Source of the DNA: Alphaproteobacteria bacterium
GTDB taxonomy: Bacteria > Pseudomonadota > Alphaproteobacteria > CACIAM-22H2
Direction: 5' to 3'
NCBI GenBank assembly: GCA_016793165.1
Contig: JAEULA010000016.1
Coordinates: 62,001 to 126,000, forward strand
DNA length: 64,000 nucleotides
Position 1 is the stretch's first letter. The number at the start of each line of letters is the position of its first letter. This document shows, in pieces, positions 41,517 through 49,160 of the stretch. The notes under the pieces are model-generated. The model did no database searches. It saw only the letters and a list, made by a program, of their open reading frames with translations, and had not been told where the DNA came from. The position numbers and the translations under genes are program-made.

Positions 41517-42331
41517 CAGCGTTCCCCCAGCTCGTCGCGCAGCTCGGCGGTCAGCGCCTGGAAGCGGACGTCGTCGACCAGGGTGCGGGCGCGCGGCCGC
41601 GGGAAGTCGACCTCGATCACGCGCTGGATGCGGCCGGGCCGCGGGCTCATCACCACGATGCGATCGGCAAGGAAGGCCGCCTCGGAGATCGAGTGCGTGA
41701 CGAGCACGATCGTCTTGCGCTCCTGCAGCCAGATCTCCTGCAGCAGCAGGTTCATGTCGTCGCGCGTCATCGCGTCGAGCGCGCCGAACGGCTCGTCCAT
41801 GAGCAGCACGCCCGGATTTGCGGCGAGCGCGCGCGCGATCGCCACGCGCTGCCGCATGCCGCCGGACAGCGCGCGCGGCAGCGCGTCGAGGAATCCGTCG
41901 AGGCCGACCTCCCGGGCGAGCGCCGCTGCGCGCGCCCGGCGCTGCGGCTTGTCCACGCCCAGCACCTCCAGCGGCAGCGCGATGTTGCGCCAGACGCTGC
42001 GCCAGGCCAGCAGGTTCGCATCCTGGAACACGAAGCCGAGGCTGCCGAGCGCGGCGTGGTCGGCGCGCCCGCCGGCGTCGTAGAGGCCGCGCCCGGCGAC
42101 GCGGATGTCGCCATGCGTGGGCGACAGGAGCCCGCCCAGCATCTTCAGCAGGGTCGACTTGCCGCAACCCGAGCGCCCCAGCAGGACGATGAACTCGCCG
42201 GGCTCGATCGCCAGCGACACGTTCTCCACCGCCAGCGTCCGGGCGCCACGCGCGCTGTAGATCTTGGTGACGCCGTCGAGCGAAAGCGACGCGCCGCTCC
42301 CGGCGCCCGTCGACGGGAGCGGCGACGTCAT
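41516..42331 (-). CDS. ABC transporter ATPase, SsuB/TauB-like
   Basis: The 271-residue ATPase starts at ATG 42329-42331, overlapping the methyltransferase stop. It has Walker A GRSGCGKSTL, Q-loop VFQDANLLAWRSVWRN, signature LSGGMRQRVAIARAL, Walker B VLLMDEPFGALD and the H-loop LVTHSISEAAF. No TOBE domain. It energises the permease encoded immediately downstream. Confidence 0.92.
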   Translation of the reverse strand: MTSPLPSTGAGSGASLSLDGVTKIYSARGARTLAVENVSLAIEPGEFIVLLGRSGCGKSTLLKMLGGLLSPTHGDIRVAGRGLYDAGGRADHAALGSLGFVFQDANLLAWRSVWRNIALPLEVLGVDKPQRRARAAALAREVGLDGFLDALPRALSGGMRQRVAIARALAANPGVLLMDEPFGALDAMTRDDMNLLLQEIWLQERKTIVLVTHSISEAAFLADRIVVMSPRPGRIQRVIEVDFPRPRARTLVDDVRFQALTAELRDELGER

Positions 42332-43398
42332 GGCTTGCGACCGAGGACGACCGAGTTCGCGTGCGTCCGGCTGCCGGCGAGCGGAGCATCGGCGCCCGCG
42401 CCGGGCGCCCCGGTCATCGAATCGACGATTTCGATGCCGACGAAGCCGGCCGCCGCGAGCTCGGCGCGCAGGTCGAGCCCGATGAGACCGGGCAGGAACG
42501 GCTCGTTGTTGCGAGCGGCGTGCCCGAGATGCAGGAACGCACCGACGATACCCCCGGGCACGGTGTGCATGTCGTGGCTGGCGAAGACGCCGCCCGGGCG
42601 CAGGATCCTGAACCCCTCGCGCAGAACCTCGCGGATGATCGGGACCGGCAGCTCGTGCAGCAGCCAGGTCGACACCACCGCGTCGAGCGACGCCGCCGCG
42701 AGCCCGGTCCGCTCGGCCGGGGCCTGCAGGAACGCGATGTCGAGATCGGCCTCGAAGGCGCGTCGATGGGCGAGCCGCAGCGCCGGCGCCGAGAGGTCGA
42801 GGCCCAGCACCGTCGAGTCCGGCAGCGCACGTTTCACCGGCAGCGTCGACTTGCCGAAGCCGCAGCCGAGATCCGCGACCGCGCGCGGCGCGAAGCGTCC
42901 CGCGATCCAGTCCGCGAACCACGCGTAGGGCCGGTCGGCCCCGACCATCGAGAACGAGAAGGCGTTCGCGGCCCACTCGTACATCAGCGCGTCGACGTCG
43001 TCGCTCCAGATCCCCCCGGGATGCTGGTGGAAATCCGACCGCGTGTAGTAGTCCGGCAGGGCCAGCGCCGGATCGAGGCGCAGCCGCTCGGGATGCCAGC
43101 GCCCGGCCTCGGCCAGCGCCGCCTCCAGCGCCGCGGCCTGGCGCTCGACGATCGGCAGCATGCCGTAGCGGCCGAGATACTTGAAATGCTGGCCGCGATG
43201 CTCGAGCCAGGCGTAGAGCGCGTAGTCGATGTCGCCGCGCAGGCCGCGCTGCAGCGCTGCCGGATCGTTGGCGCCGCTCGCCTGCGCCTTCGCCACGACG
43301 CGGCGATAGACCTCCTCCTTCCACTCGAACTTCAAACCGCGCAGGAAGCCCTGGAAGGTCTCCTCCTCGAAGCTCGCCTCGACGCCCAAGGTCGTCAT
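42328..43398 (-). CDS. Class I SAM-dependent methyltransferase
   Basis: The 356-residue protein has an N-terminal helical region of about 150 residues and a methyltransferase domain with motif I VADLGCGFGKSTLP (about 172), post-I VLGLDLSAPAL, motif II/III EVLREGFRILRPGG and the following VFASHDMHTVPG. The N-terminal part contains FQGFLRGLKFEWKEEVYRRV, which I do not recognise. It lies between a small protein gene and the SsuB-like gene, overlapping both by ATGA. Acceptor unknown; its place in a transporter operon suggests it methylates the imported compound or a precursor of it. Confidence 0.88.
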   Translation of the reverse strand: MTTLGVEASFEEETFQGFLRGLKFEWKEEVYRRVVAKAQASGANDPAALQRGLRGDIDYALYAWLEHRGQHFKYLGRYGMLPIVERQAAALEAALAEAGRWHPERLRLDPALALPDYYTRSDFHQHPGGIWSDDVDALMYEWAANAFSFSMVGADRPYAWFADWIAGRFAPRAVADLGCGFGKSTLPVKRALPDSTVLGLDLSAPALRLAHRRAFEADLDIAFLQAPAERTGLAAASLDAVVSTWLLHELPVPIIREVLREGFRILRPGGVFASHDMHTVPGGIVGAFLHLGHAARNNEPFLPGLIGLDLRAELAAAGFVGIEIVDSMTGAPGAGADAPLAGSRTHANSVVLGRKP

Positions 43399-43715
43399 GG
43401 CCGTCCCGCGGTCGGCTGTCCCGGGCGCGCCACGTCGCGTTCGCGCCGCAGGGGATCGAGGAGCTGCGCCGCGAAGCCGCGCTCCTCGGCCGCGAGCCAG
43501 GCCTTGTAGGAATCGGAGCGGCGCACGCGCTCGAGCTCCTCGGCCGACAGGCCGCCGCGCTCGGCAAGCGCCTGCTTCACGCGCTGCAGCTCCGCGCGCA
43601 GCACGAAGACCTCGCCGCCGAGGCCGACGAGCATCGTCAGCAGTCGCGAGACCAGCGGATCGGCGATGCCGTCGAGCTCGCGCAGGAACTCGCTCGGCAC
43701 GGTGGTCTCGGTCAT
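43395..43715 (-). CDS. Small helical protein, function unknown
   Basis: The 106-residue protein heads the operon. Residues 8-60 are predicted helical with heptad-like spacing (LVSRLLTMLVGLGGEVFVLR then ELQRVKQALAERGGLSAEEL), then a polar helix and a basic, disordered tail (RERDVARPGQPTAGRP). There is no catalytic motif. Its stop overlaps the methyltransferase start (ATGA), so it is translated in fixed ratio with it and might serve as its partner subunit. Codon bias and the overlap support it being real. Confidence 0.65.
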   Translation of the reverse strand: MTETTVPSEFLRELDGIADPLVSRLLTMLVGLGGEVFVLRAELQRVKQALAERGGLSAEELERVRRSDSYKAWLAAEERGFAAQLLDPLRRERDVARPGQPTAGRP

Positions 43716-44020
43716 GACACGTCCCCCATTGCCCGCGCGGATACTCGGGACGGCGATCCCGTCCTGTCAACCGATGCCGCGACCCGCCGCCCCGCACCCT
43801 CGCGGTCGCCGATCCGGTGCGTGTCGCAACCGGCGGTGCGGTTTCGGCGGATCCGCCGCGGGGCGACCGGCCGGCATGCGCCGGGTCCGCTCCGCTGCGC
43901 CATCTGAACTTGCGCGCGTCCGCCGGGCGCGCCACCGCCACGGGATCTACGCCTTTTGCATCGTCGGCTCTCCCGATCGGCGCTGTGGCGTGGCTGAAAC
44001 GGCCGGGCGATGGTTATCGC
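43716..44020. other. Divergent intergenic spacer, 305 bases
   Basis: The spacer separates the minus-strand methyltransferase/transporter operon from a small plus-strand gene and should hold promoters for both. I see no convincing -35/-10 pair, no long dyad and no RNA gene. Short GC-rich inverted stretches (for example TTTCGGCGGATCCGCCGCGG around 43850) occur but are weak. An open frame runs through it on the plus strand but has no conserved features. Confidence 0.4.
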
Positions 44021-44281
44021 ATGTCAACCAGTGACACCACCGAACTCACCGCCGCCGAGCGCAAGATCGCCATCGACGCGCTCCTCACGTACGGCATTTC
44101 GCTGGCCGCGCTGATCGACAGCGACCGGTTCAAGGCGCAGCCCGCGCAGCGGGGCAAGCTGATCGAGGTGCTCCTGCGCACCACGAGCCTGCTCAAGCGC
44201 CTGGGCGGCGAGGTGCCTGCCGAGATGACGGCGGCCATGCCGGGCGAGTCCGCCGGAACGCCGCCGCAACACGTCCACTGA
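44021..44281 (+). CDS. Small protein of unknown function
   Basis: The 86-residue product starts at ATG 44021. It is helical and amphipathic, with LTAAERKIAIDALLTYGISL and FKAQPAQRGKLIEVLLRTTS as the main helices and a polar tail ending PPQHVH. No family is recognised and no signal peptide is seen. It is flanked by divergent and convergent genes and so is monocistronic. The frame is open for 204 bases upstream of this ATG but that part is unlike protein. Real gene status is moderately supported by codon bias. Confidence 0.5.
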   Translation: MSTSDTTELTAAERKIAIDALLTYGISLAALIDSDRFKAQPAQRGKLIEVLLRTTSLLKRLGGEVPAEMTAAMPGESAGTPPQHVH

Positions 44282-44361
44282 ACCGCGGCGGCGGGCTCCG
44301 CTGCGCGCCATCGAGATCGACGCCGCGGCGGGGCTCGCGGCCGAGCCGGCGCGCGGCGCCG

Positions 44362-45114
44362 TCACCATCCGCCGGCGGCGCGCAGCGCGGCGGCGCGGTT
44401 CGGCCGGTCGGACGTGAACACGTCGACGCCGAGCCGGAGCATCTTGCGGATCGGCTCGTCGTCATGCGCCGCCCAGCCGCCGATGCCGAGACCGGCGCTG
44501 CGCACCGCCAGCAGCGTCTCGGAGTCGAGCACGGACTGGTGCAGCGACAGCGCGCCGACGCCGTGGGCGCGGGCGACGTCGATGACGCTGCGCAGGCCGA
44601 TATCGGTCAGCACCTGCGGCACCACCAGCCAGATCAGACCCTTGGGCATGCCGTGCCGGCGCACGTCGTCGAGCGTGCCGATCTGGAAGCTCGTGACGAC
44701 CGTGCGATCGAGGGCGCCCTTCGCCTTCAGCACCTCGATCACCATGCGCGGCGATTGCGGGTAGGGCCGGCGCTCGTGGTCCGGCTTGATCTCCAGGCGC
44801 AGCGTGATCGGCGTCGGCAGGAAGATGTCGACCACGTCCTCGAGCGACGGGATCCGCTCTCCCTGGGTTCCCTTGAGCGTGAGGCGCTGGAGCTGCGCGA
44901 AGCTGTTCGCGGCGACGGGACCGCTGCCGTCGGTCGTGCGATCGAGCGTCGCGTCGTGGATCACGGCGAGGCGGCCGTCGGTCGTCGGATGCACGTCGAA
45001 CTCGACCTGCTCGACGTCCAGCTTCGTCGTGTTGTGGAAGGCTGTCGGGCTGTTCTCGGGCCAGACCAGCGCGCCGCCGCGATGCGAGGCGATGTGCGTC
45101 TTGTGCTCGGTCAT
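44362..45114 (-). CDS. Glycerophosphodiester phosphodiesterase family protein
   Basis: The 250-residue enzyme starts at ATG 45112-45114 with GAGGAC upstream. It has the GDPD TIM-barrel motifs: ASHRGGALVWPENSPTAF (His and Arg near residue 8, Glu-Asn near 18), VEFDVHPTTDGRLAVIHDAT with Glu, Asp and catalytic His (about 36-52), RTTDGSG, and LRLEIKPDHE for the third Glu. It hydrolyses glycerophosphodiesters to sn-glycerol 3-phosphate and an alcohol, or a similar phosphodiester. No leader, so it acts in the cytosol on imported substrate. It is the last gene of the transporter operon (10 bases after the permease stop). Confidence 0.92.
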   Translation of the reverse strand: MTEHKTHIASHRGGALVWPENSPTAFHNTTKLDVEQVEFDVHPTTDGRLAVIHDATLDRTTDGSGPVAANSFAQLQRLTLKGTQGERIPSLEDVVDIFLPTPITLRLEIKPDHERRPYPQSPRMVIEVLKAKGALDRTVVTSFQIGTLDDVRRHGMPKGLIWLVVPQVLTDIGLRSVIDVARAHGVGALSLHQSVLDSETLLAVRSAGLGIGGWAAHDDEPIRKMLRLGVDVFTSDRPNRAAALRAAGGW

Positions 45115-45124
45115 GGGGCTGTCC

Positions 45125-46003
45125 TCATCGAAGGGTCGGGTCGAGACGGTCGCGCAGCCAGTCACCGACGATGCTGATCGACAGCGTAGTGAGCACGATC
45201 ACCGAGGCGGGGGCCAGCATGATCCACGGCGCGCGGGTCAGGTACTCGCGGCCGTAGCCGACCATGTTGCCCAGCGAGGTCAGCGGAGGCTGGACTCCGA
45301 GCCCGAGGAAGGACAAGCCGGACTCGAGCAGGATGGTCTCCGGGAAGGCGAGCGTCATGCTGACGATCAGCGTCGAGGCGATGTTCGGCAGGATGTGCCG
45401 GCCGTAGACGCGCCAAGGCGAGGCGCCGAGCTGGCGGACGGCGCCCGCGTAGCCCTGCTCGTTGGCTGCGATGGCCAGTCCACGCGAGATCCGCGCATAG
45501 CGCTCCCAGCCGTGGAAGCCCATCAGCGCGATGAACAGCGGCAGCGAGTTGCCGAAGAAGGCGAGCACCGCGAGCGCGATGATCAGGAAGGGCATCGACG
45601 CCTGGAAGTCGATCAGCATGAGCACGGCGTCCTCGACCAGGCCGCGGAAATGCGCGGCGACGAGGCCGAGGAACGTGCCCAGCGTCGCGGCGATCAGAGT
45701 TCCGAAGAAGGCGATCAGCAGACTCATGCGGATCGAGAAGACGAGCCGCGAGACGACGTCGCGGCCGAGCTCGTCGGTGCCGAGGAGGTGGCGCGTCGTG
45801 CCGCCGAACAGCACCGGCGGCGACAACCGCGCGCGCAGGTCCATCCCGGTCATCGCGTAGGGCGCCAGCAGGTCGGCCAGGGCCGCGATCGCGAGCATCG
45901 CGGCGATCCACCCCAGCGCCAGCATGACCGACGGCGGCCAGGCCTCCAGGAAGCGCGACGCGCGACTGCGCGTCATCGGCCGGATGTCGGTCGCCGTCGC
46001 CAT
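45125..46003 (-). CDS. Dipeptide/oligopeptide-type ABC permease (DppC-like)
   Basis: The 292-residue membrane protein has the DppC/OppC layout: a cytoplasmic N-terminus, first helix near 27-47, the periplasmic segment HLLGTDELGRDVVSRL (the HxLGTDxxGRD signature, about residue 72), five further helices, and the coupling loop GYAGAVRQLGASPWRVYGRH near 187. It pairs with the DppB-like permease just upstream. ATG 46003 is used; a GTG at 46009 that overlaps the DppB stop (GTGA) is an equally good start and adds two residues. Confidence 0.92.
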   Translation of the reverse strand: MATATDIRPMTRSRASRFLEAWPPSVMLALGWIAAMLAIAALADLLAPYAMTGMDLRARLSPPVLFGGTTRHLLGTDELGRDVVSRLVFSIRMSLLIAFFGTLIAATLGTFLGLVAAHFRGLVEDAVLMLIDFQASMPFLIIALAVLAFFGNSLPLFIALMGFHGWERYARISRGLAIAANEQGYAGAVRQLGASPWRVYGRHILPNIASTLIVSMTLAFPETILLESGLSFLGLGVQPPLTSLGNMVGYGREYLTRAPWIMLAPASVIVLTTLSISIVGDWLRDRLDPTLR

Positions 46004-46005
46004 CG

Positions 46006-46941
46006 TCACGCCGTTCCCGCCACGCGGCGCGTGCGCAGTCGCGGGTCGATCCAGCCGTAGAGGAAGTCGACGATCAGGTTTGCGCTGACCATGCATGCCG
46101 CGACGAGCAGCAGGATCGTCTGCACCACCGCGAGGTCGCGGTTCGACACCGACACGACCAGCAGCCGTCCGACGCCGGGCCAGCTGAAGACGCTCTCGAC
46201 CACCACTGCGCCGGCGACGAGGCTGCCGACCATGAATCCAACGATGGTGACCGTCGGGATCGCTGCATTGGGCAGGGCGTGGTCGGTGATCACGCGGCGC
46301 CACGGCAGCCCCTTCGCCGACGCGGCGCGGATGAAGGGCTGGCCCAGGACCTCGAGCATCGCGCTGCGCGTGAAGCGCGCCAGGATTGCCGCGCCCGCGG
46401 CGCCGAGCGTGACGATCGGCAGGATGGCGTGCACCCAGCTGTCCTGGCCGCCGCTCGGAAGCCAGCGCAGCTGCACCGAGAAGATCAGGACCAGCACCAG
46501 CCCGAGCACGAAGCTCGGCACGGTGAAGCCGGCCACCGAGAACAGCATCGTCATCCGGTCCGCGAGCTTGTTGCGGTGGAGCGCGGCATAAACGCCGGCG
46601 GGGATGCCGATGAGGACCTTCAGGAGCAGCGCCGGGATGGTCAGCGCGAGCGTCGCGGGAACGCGCTCCATCACCAGCTGGATCGCGGGGCGGCCGTCCC
46701 GCATCGAGCGGCCGAGCTCACCCTCGGCGATGGCGCCGAAATATCGCAGGTACTGCTCCCAGAGCGGCCGGTCGAGTCCCCACGCCTTGCGGAACGCCTG
46801 GATCGCCTCGGGCGGCGCGTCGACGGAGAGGATCAGCAGCGCCGGATCGCCCGACAGCCGCAGGATCACGAACGCGAAGGTGACCACGAAGACGATGGTC
46901 AGCAGCGCGCGGACCAGGCGCGAGGCGACGTAGCGCAGCAT
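46006..46941 (-). CDS. Dipeptide/oligopeptide-type ABC permease (DppB-like)
   Basis: The 311-residue membrane protein opens LRYVASRLVRALLTIVFVVT, typical of DppB, with the periplasmic GLDRPLWEQYLRYFGAIAEG loop (about residue 55), then helices and the coupling loop FIRAASAKGLPWRRVITDHA near residue 200. The segment SVFSWPGVGRLLVVSVSNRD is the family's conserved P-G-x-G-x-L block. It follows the ATPase (46960-47952) by 18 bases and forms the channel with the DppC-like subunit. Confidence 0.93.
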   Translation of the reverse strand: MLRYVASRLVRALLTIVFVVTFAFVILRLSGDPALLILSVDAPPEAIQAFRKAWGLDRPLWEQYLRYFGAIAEGELGRSMRDGRPAIQLVMERVPATLALTIPALLLKVLIGIPAGVYAALHRNKLADRMTMLFSVAGFTVPSFVLGLVLVLIFSVQLRWLPSGGQDSWVHAILPIVTLGAAGAAILARFTRSAMLEVLGQPFIRAASAKGLPWRRVITDHALPNAAIPTVTIVGFMVGSLVAGAVVVESVFSWPGVGRLLVVSVSNRDLAVVQTILLLVAACMVSANLIVDFLYGWIDPRLRTRRVAGTA

Positions 46942-46959
46942 CTCAGGCCCCGCCCGCTC

Positions 46960-47952
46960 TCATGCCGATCCGCCCTCGCCATGCGCGACATGGCACGCGA
47001 CGCGGCGCGTGCCGCCGAGCGCCTTCAGCACGGGCACGTCGTCGCGGCAGCGCGCCGTCGCGACCGGGCAGCGCGTGTGAAAGGCGCAACCCGGCGGCCG
47101 ATCGACCGGATTGGGCGGGTCGCCCTTGAGGATCAGCCGCGGCCGGCGGCGCGCCGCAGCGGCAACGGGAATCGCGGAGACCAACGCCTGCGAATACGGA
47201 TGCGCGGGCTCGGCCAGGATCTCGTCGGGATCGCCTTCCTCGACGATGCGGCCCAGATACATGACCGCGACGCGGTGGCTGATCTGCCGCACGACCTTCA
47301 GGTCGTGGCTGATGAACAGGTAGGCGAGCCGGTACTTCTCCTGCAGGTCGAGCAGCAGATTGATCACCTGCGCCTGGATCGACACGTCGAGCGCCGAGAT
47401 CGGCTCGTCGCAGACCAGCAGGCTCGGCTCGAGGATCATCGCGCGCGCCAGCACGATGCGCTGGCGCTGGCCGCCCGACAGCTCGTGCGGGTAGCGATCG
47501 AAGTGGTGCGCGCCGAGGCCGACGGCCTCGAGCAGCGCCTGCGCGCGCTCGCGCCGCGCTCCGGCTTCGCCGAGGCCGTGGATCGCGAGCGGCTCCATCA
47601 CCTGCGCGCCGACCGGCAGGCGGCGGTCGAGCGCGCCCATCGGATCCTGGAAGACCATCTGCATGCGCCGGCGCAGCGCCCGCCATGCCGCCGTGCCCGG
47701 GGCGGGCACCGCGGCGCCCTCGAAGCGGATCTCGCCCGCGCTCGGCGCGAGCAGGCCCAACACCAGCTTCGCCGTGGTCGACTTGCCGCAACCCGACTCG
47801 CCGACGAGGCCCAGCGTCTCGCCCGGCGCCAGGTCGAACGACACATCGTCGACGGCATGCAGCTGCGCCGGCCGCCCGAACAGCCCGCCGCTGCGGCGCA
47901 CCGCGAACACGCGCGCCAGATTCCGCGCCTCCAGGATCGGTGCGGTGCTCAC
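46960..47952 (-). CDS. Dipeptide/oligopeptide-type ABC ATPase (DppF/OppF-like)
   Basis: The 330-residue ATPase starts at GTG 47950-47952; the open frame upstream reads through the palindromic repeat and is not coding. It has Walker A GESGCGKSTT, Q-loop MVFQDPMGALDR, signature LSGGQRQRIVLARAM, Walker B LLVCDEPISALD and H-loop LFISHDLKVVRQ. The C-terminal oligopeptide extension PNPVDRPPGCAFHTRCPVAT with its Cys cluster (about 275-300) supports an OppF-type subunit. It heterodimerises with the OppD-like ATPase (48176-49138), from which it is separated by a 223-base spacer containing the repeat. Confidence 0.92.
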   Translation of the reverse strand: MSTAPILEARNLARVFAVRRSGGLFGRPAQLHAVDDVSFDLAPGETLGLVGESGCGKSTTAKLVLGLLAPSAGEIRFEGAAVPAPGTAAWRALRRRMQMVFQDPMGALDRRLPVGAQVMEPLAIHGLGEAGARRERAQALLEAVGLGAHHFDRYPHELSGGQRQRIVLARAMILEPSLLVCDEPISALDVSIQAQVINLLLDLQEKYRLAYLFISHDLKVVRQISHRVAVMYLGRIVEEGDPDEILAEPAHPYSQALVSAIPVAAAARRRPRLILKGDPPNPVDRPPGCAFHTRCPVATARCRDDVPVLKALGGTRRVACHVAHGEGGSA

Positions 47953-47987
47953 GACGTCGCCCGTCGCGTTTGTGGATAGGAAACAGA

Positions 47988-48142
47988 GGGAACCGCGGAG
48001 GACGCGGAGGGAGGCGGAGATCGCAGGGAGGTCGTCCGCGCGCGAAGCGCGCACCCAGACTCCGACGATGAATGCGCCACGCTGACGCGTGGCGCGACAT
48101 CTCTGCGATCTCCGCCGCCCTCCGCGTCCTCCGCGGTTCCCC
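47988..48142. repeat. Large palindromic repeat, copy 2
   Basis: The left arm 47988-48034 and right arm 48096-48142 are complementary over about 47 bases with only a few mismatches; both contain GAACCGCGGAGGACGCGGAG and GGAGATCGCAG. The interior carries two smaller hairpins, CGCGCGAAGCGCG (left) and GCCACGCTGACGCGTGGC (right). It matches copy 1 (20221-21689) in layout and in the core blocks GCGCGCGAAGCG and CATCTCTGCGATCTCCGC, in the same orientation. It lies between the OppD- and OppF-like genes of one operon, where its RNA hairpin could affect expression. Confidence 0.82.
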
Positions 48143-48175
48143 GGCTTTTCGGACCCACCAACGCGACGCTCAAGC

Positions 48176-49138
48176 TCATGCGGCGACCCGGCGGCAGGCG
48201 GCGTGGTGGGCGGGCGCGAGGACGACATCGGCGGGCACGGCGGTGTCGCAGGCGGGCTCGGCGCGCGGGCAGCGCGGGGCGAAGGCGCAGCCGGGCGGGA
48301 GCCTGCCGGGCTCCGGCACCGTGCCGGGGATCGCGGTCAGGCGCCGGCGCGGGCCCTCCAGATCGGGCAGTGCCGCGAGCAGGCCGGAGGTGTAGGGATG
48401 CGCCGGCGTCGCGAACAGCGTCGCCGTCGGCGCCAGCTCGACGATGCGGCCGGCATACATGACCGCGATCCGGTCGGCATTCTCGGCGACGACGCCGAGG
48501 TCGTGGCTGATCAGCACCATCGCCATCCGCGCGTCGCGGCGCAGCTCGCGCAGCAGATCGAGGATCTGCGCCTGGATCGTCGCGTCGAGCGCCGTCGTCG
48601 GCTCGTCGGCCACGAGCAGGTCGGGCTCGCCCGCCAGCGCAATCGCGATCATCACCCGCTGGTTCATGCCGCCGGAAAGCTGATGCGGATACTCGTCGAG
48701 CCGGCGCTCGGCCGCCGCGATGCCGACGCGATCGAGCAGTCGCCTGGCCTCGGCTCGGGCGGCCGCGCCGGCGAGCCCGCGATGCAGGGACAGCGACTCG
48801 CCGATCTGGCGGCCGACCCGGTGGACGGGATCGAGCGAGCTCGAGGGATCCTGGAAGATCATCGCGATGCGGCGACCGCGCACCGCCTCCAGCCGGCGCA
48901 CCGGCGCGCCCAGCAGCTCCTCCCCCTGCAGCCGCACCGAACCGCCGAGACGCGCGCGCGCGCCCAGCAGGCCGAGCGCCGCGAGCCAGGTGACGCTCTT
49001 GCCCGACCCCGACTCGCCGACCAGGCCCACGGCCTCGCCGGGTCCGATCGCGAGGTCGACGCCATGCAGCGCGCGGAGCACGCGCGGCCCGACATCGAAG
49101 TCGACGGTCAGTCCGCGGATCTCGACCAGCGGCGCCAC
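48176..49138 (-). CDS. Dipeptide/oligopeptide-type ABC ATPase (DppD/OppD-like)
   Basis: The 320-residue ATPase starts at GTG 49136-49138 preceded by GGAGGA. It has Walker [12 protein letters not shown]-loop [17 protein letters not shown], signature [15 protein letters not shown], Walker [13 protein letters not shown] and H-loop [13 protein letters not shown]. The C-terminal oligopeptide-type extension with a Cys cluster is present ([19 protein letters not shown], about 290-308). It belongs to the transporter with the receptor 49161-50786 (22 bases upstream) and the OppF-like ATPase downstream. Confidence 0.93.
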   Translation of the reverse strand: MAPLVEIRGLTVDFDVGPRVLRALHGVDLAIGPGEAVGLVGESGSGKSVTWLAALGLLGARARLGGSVRLQGEELLGAPVRRLEAVRGRRIAMIFQDPSSSLDPVHRVGRQIGESLSLHRGLAGAAARAEARRLLDRVGIAAAERRLDEYPHQLSGGMNQRVMIAIALAGEPDLLVADEPTTALDATIQAQILDLLRELRRDARMAMVLISHDLGVVAENADRIAVMYAGRIVELAPTATLFATPAHPYTSGLLAALPDLEGPRRRLTAIPGTVPEPGRLPPGCAFAPRCPRAEPACDTAVPADVVLAPAHHAACRRVAA

Positions 49139-49160
49139 GCTTCCTCCGATCGCGCCGGTG

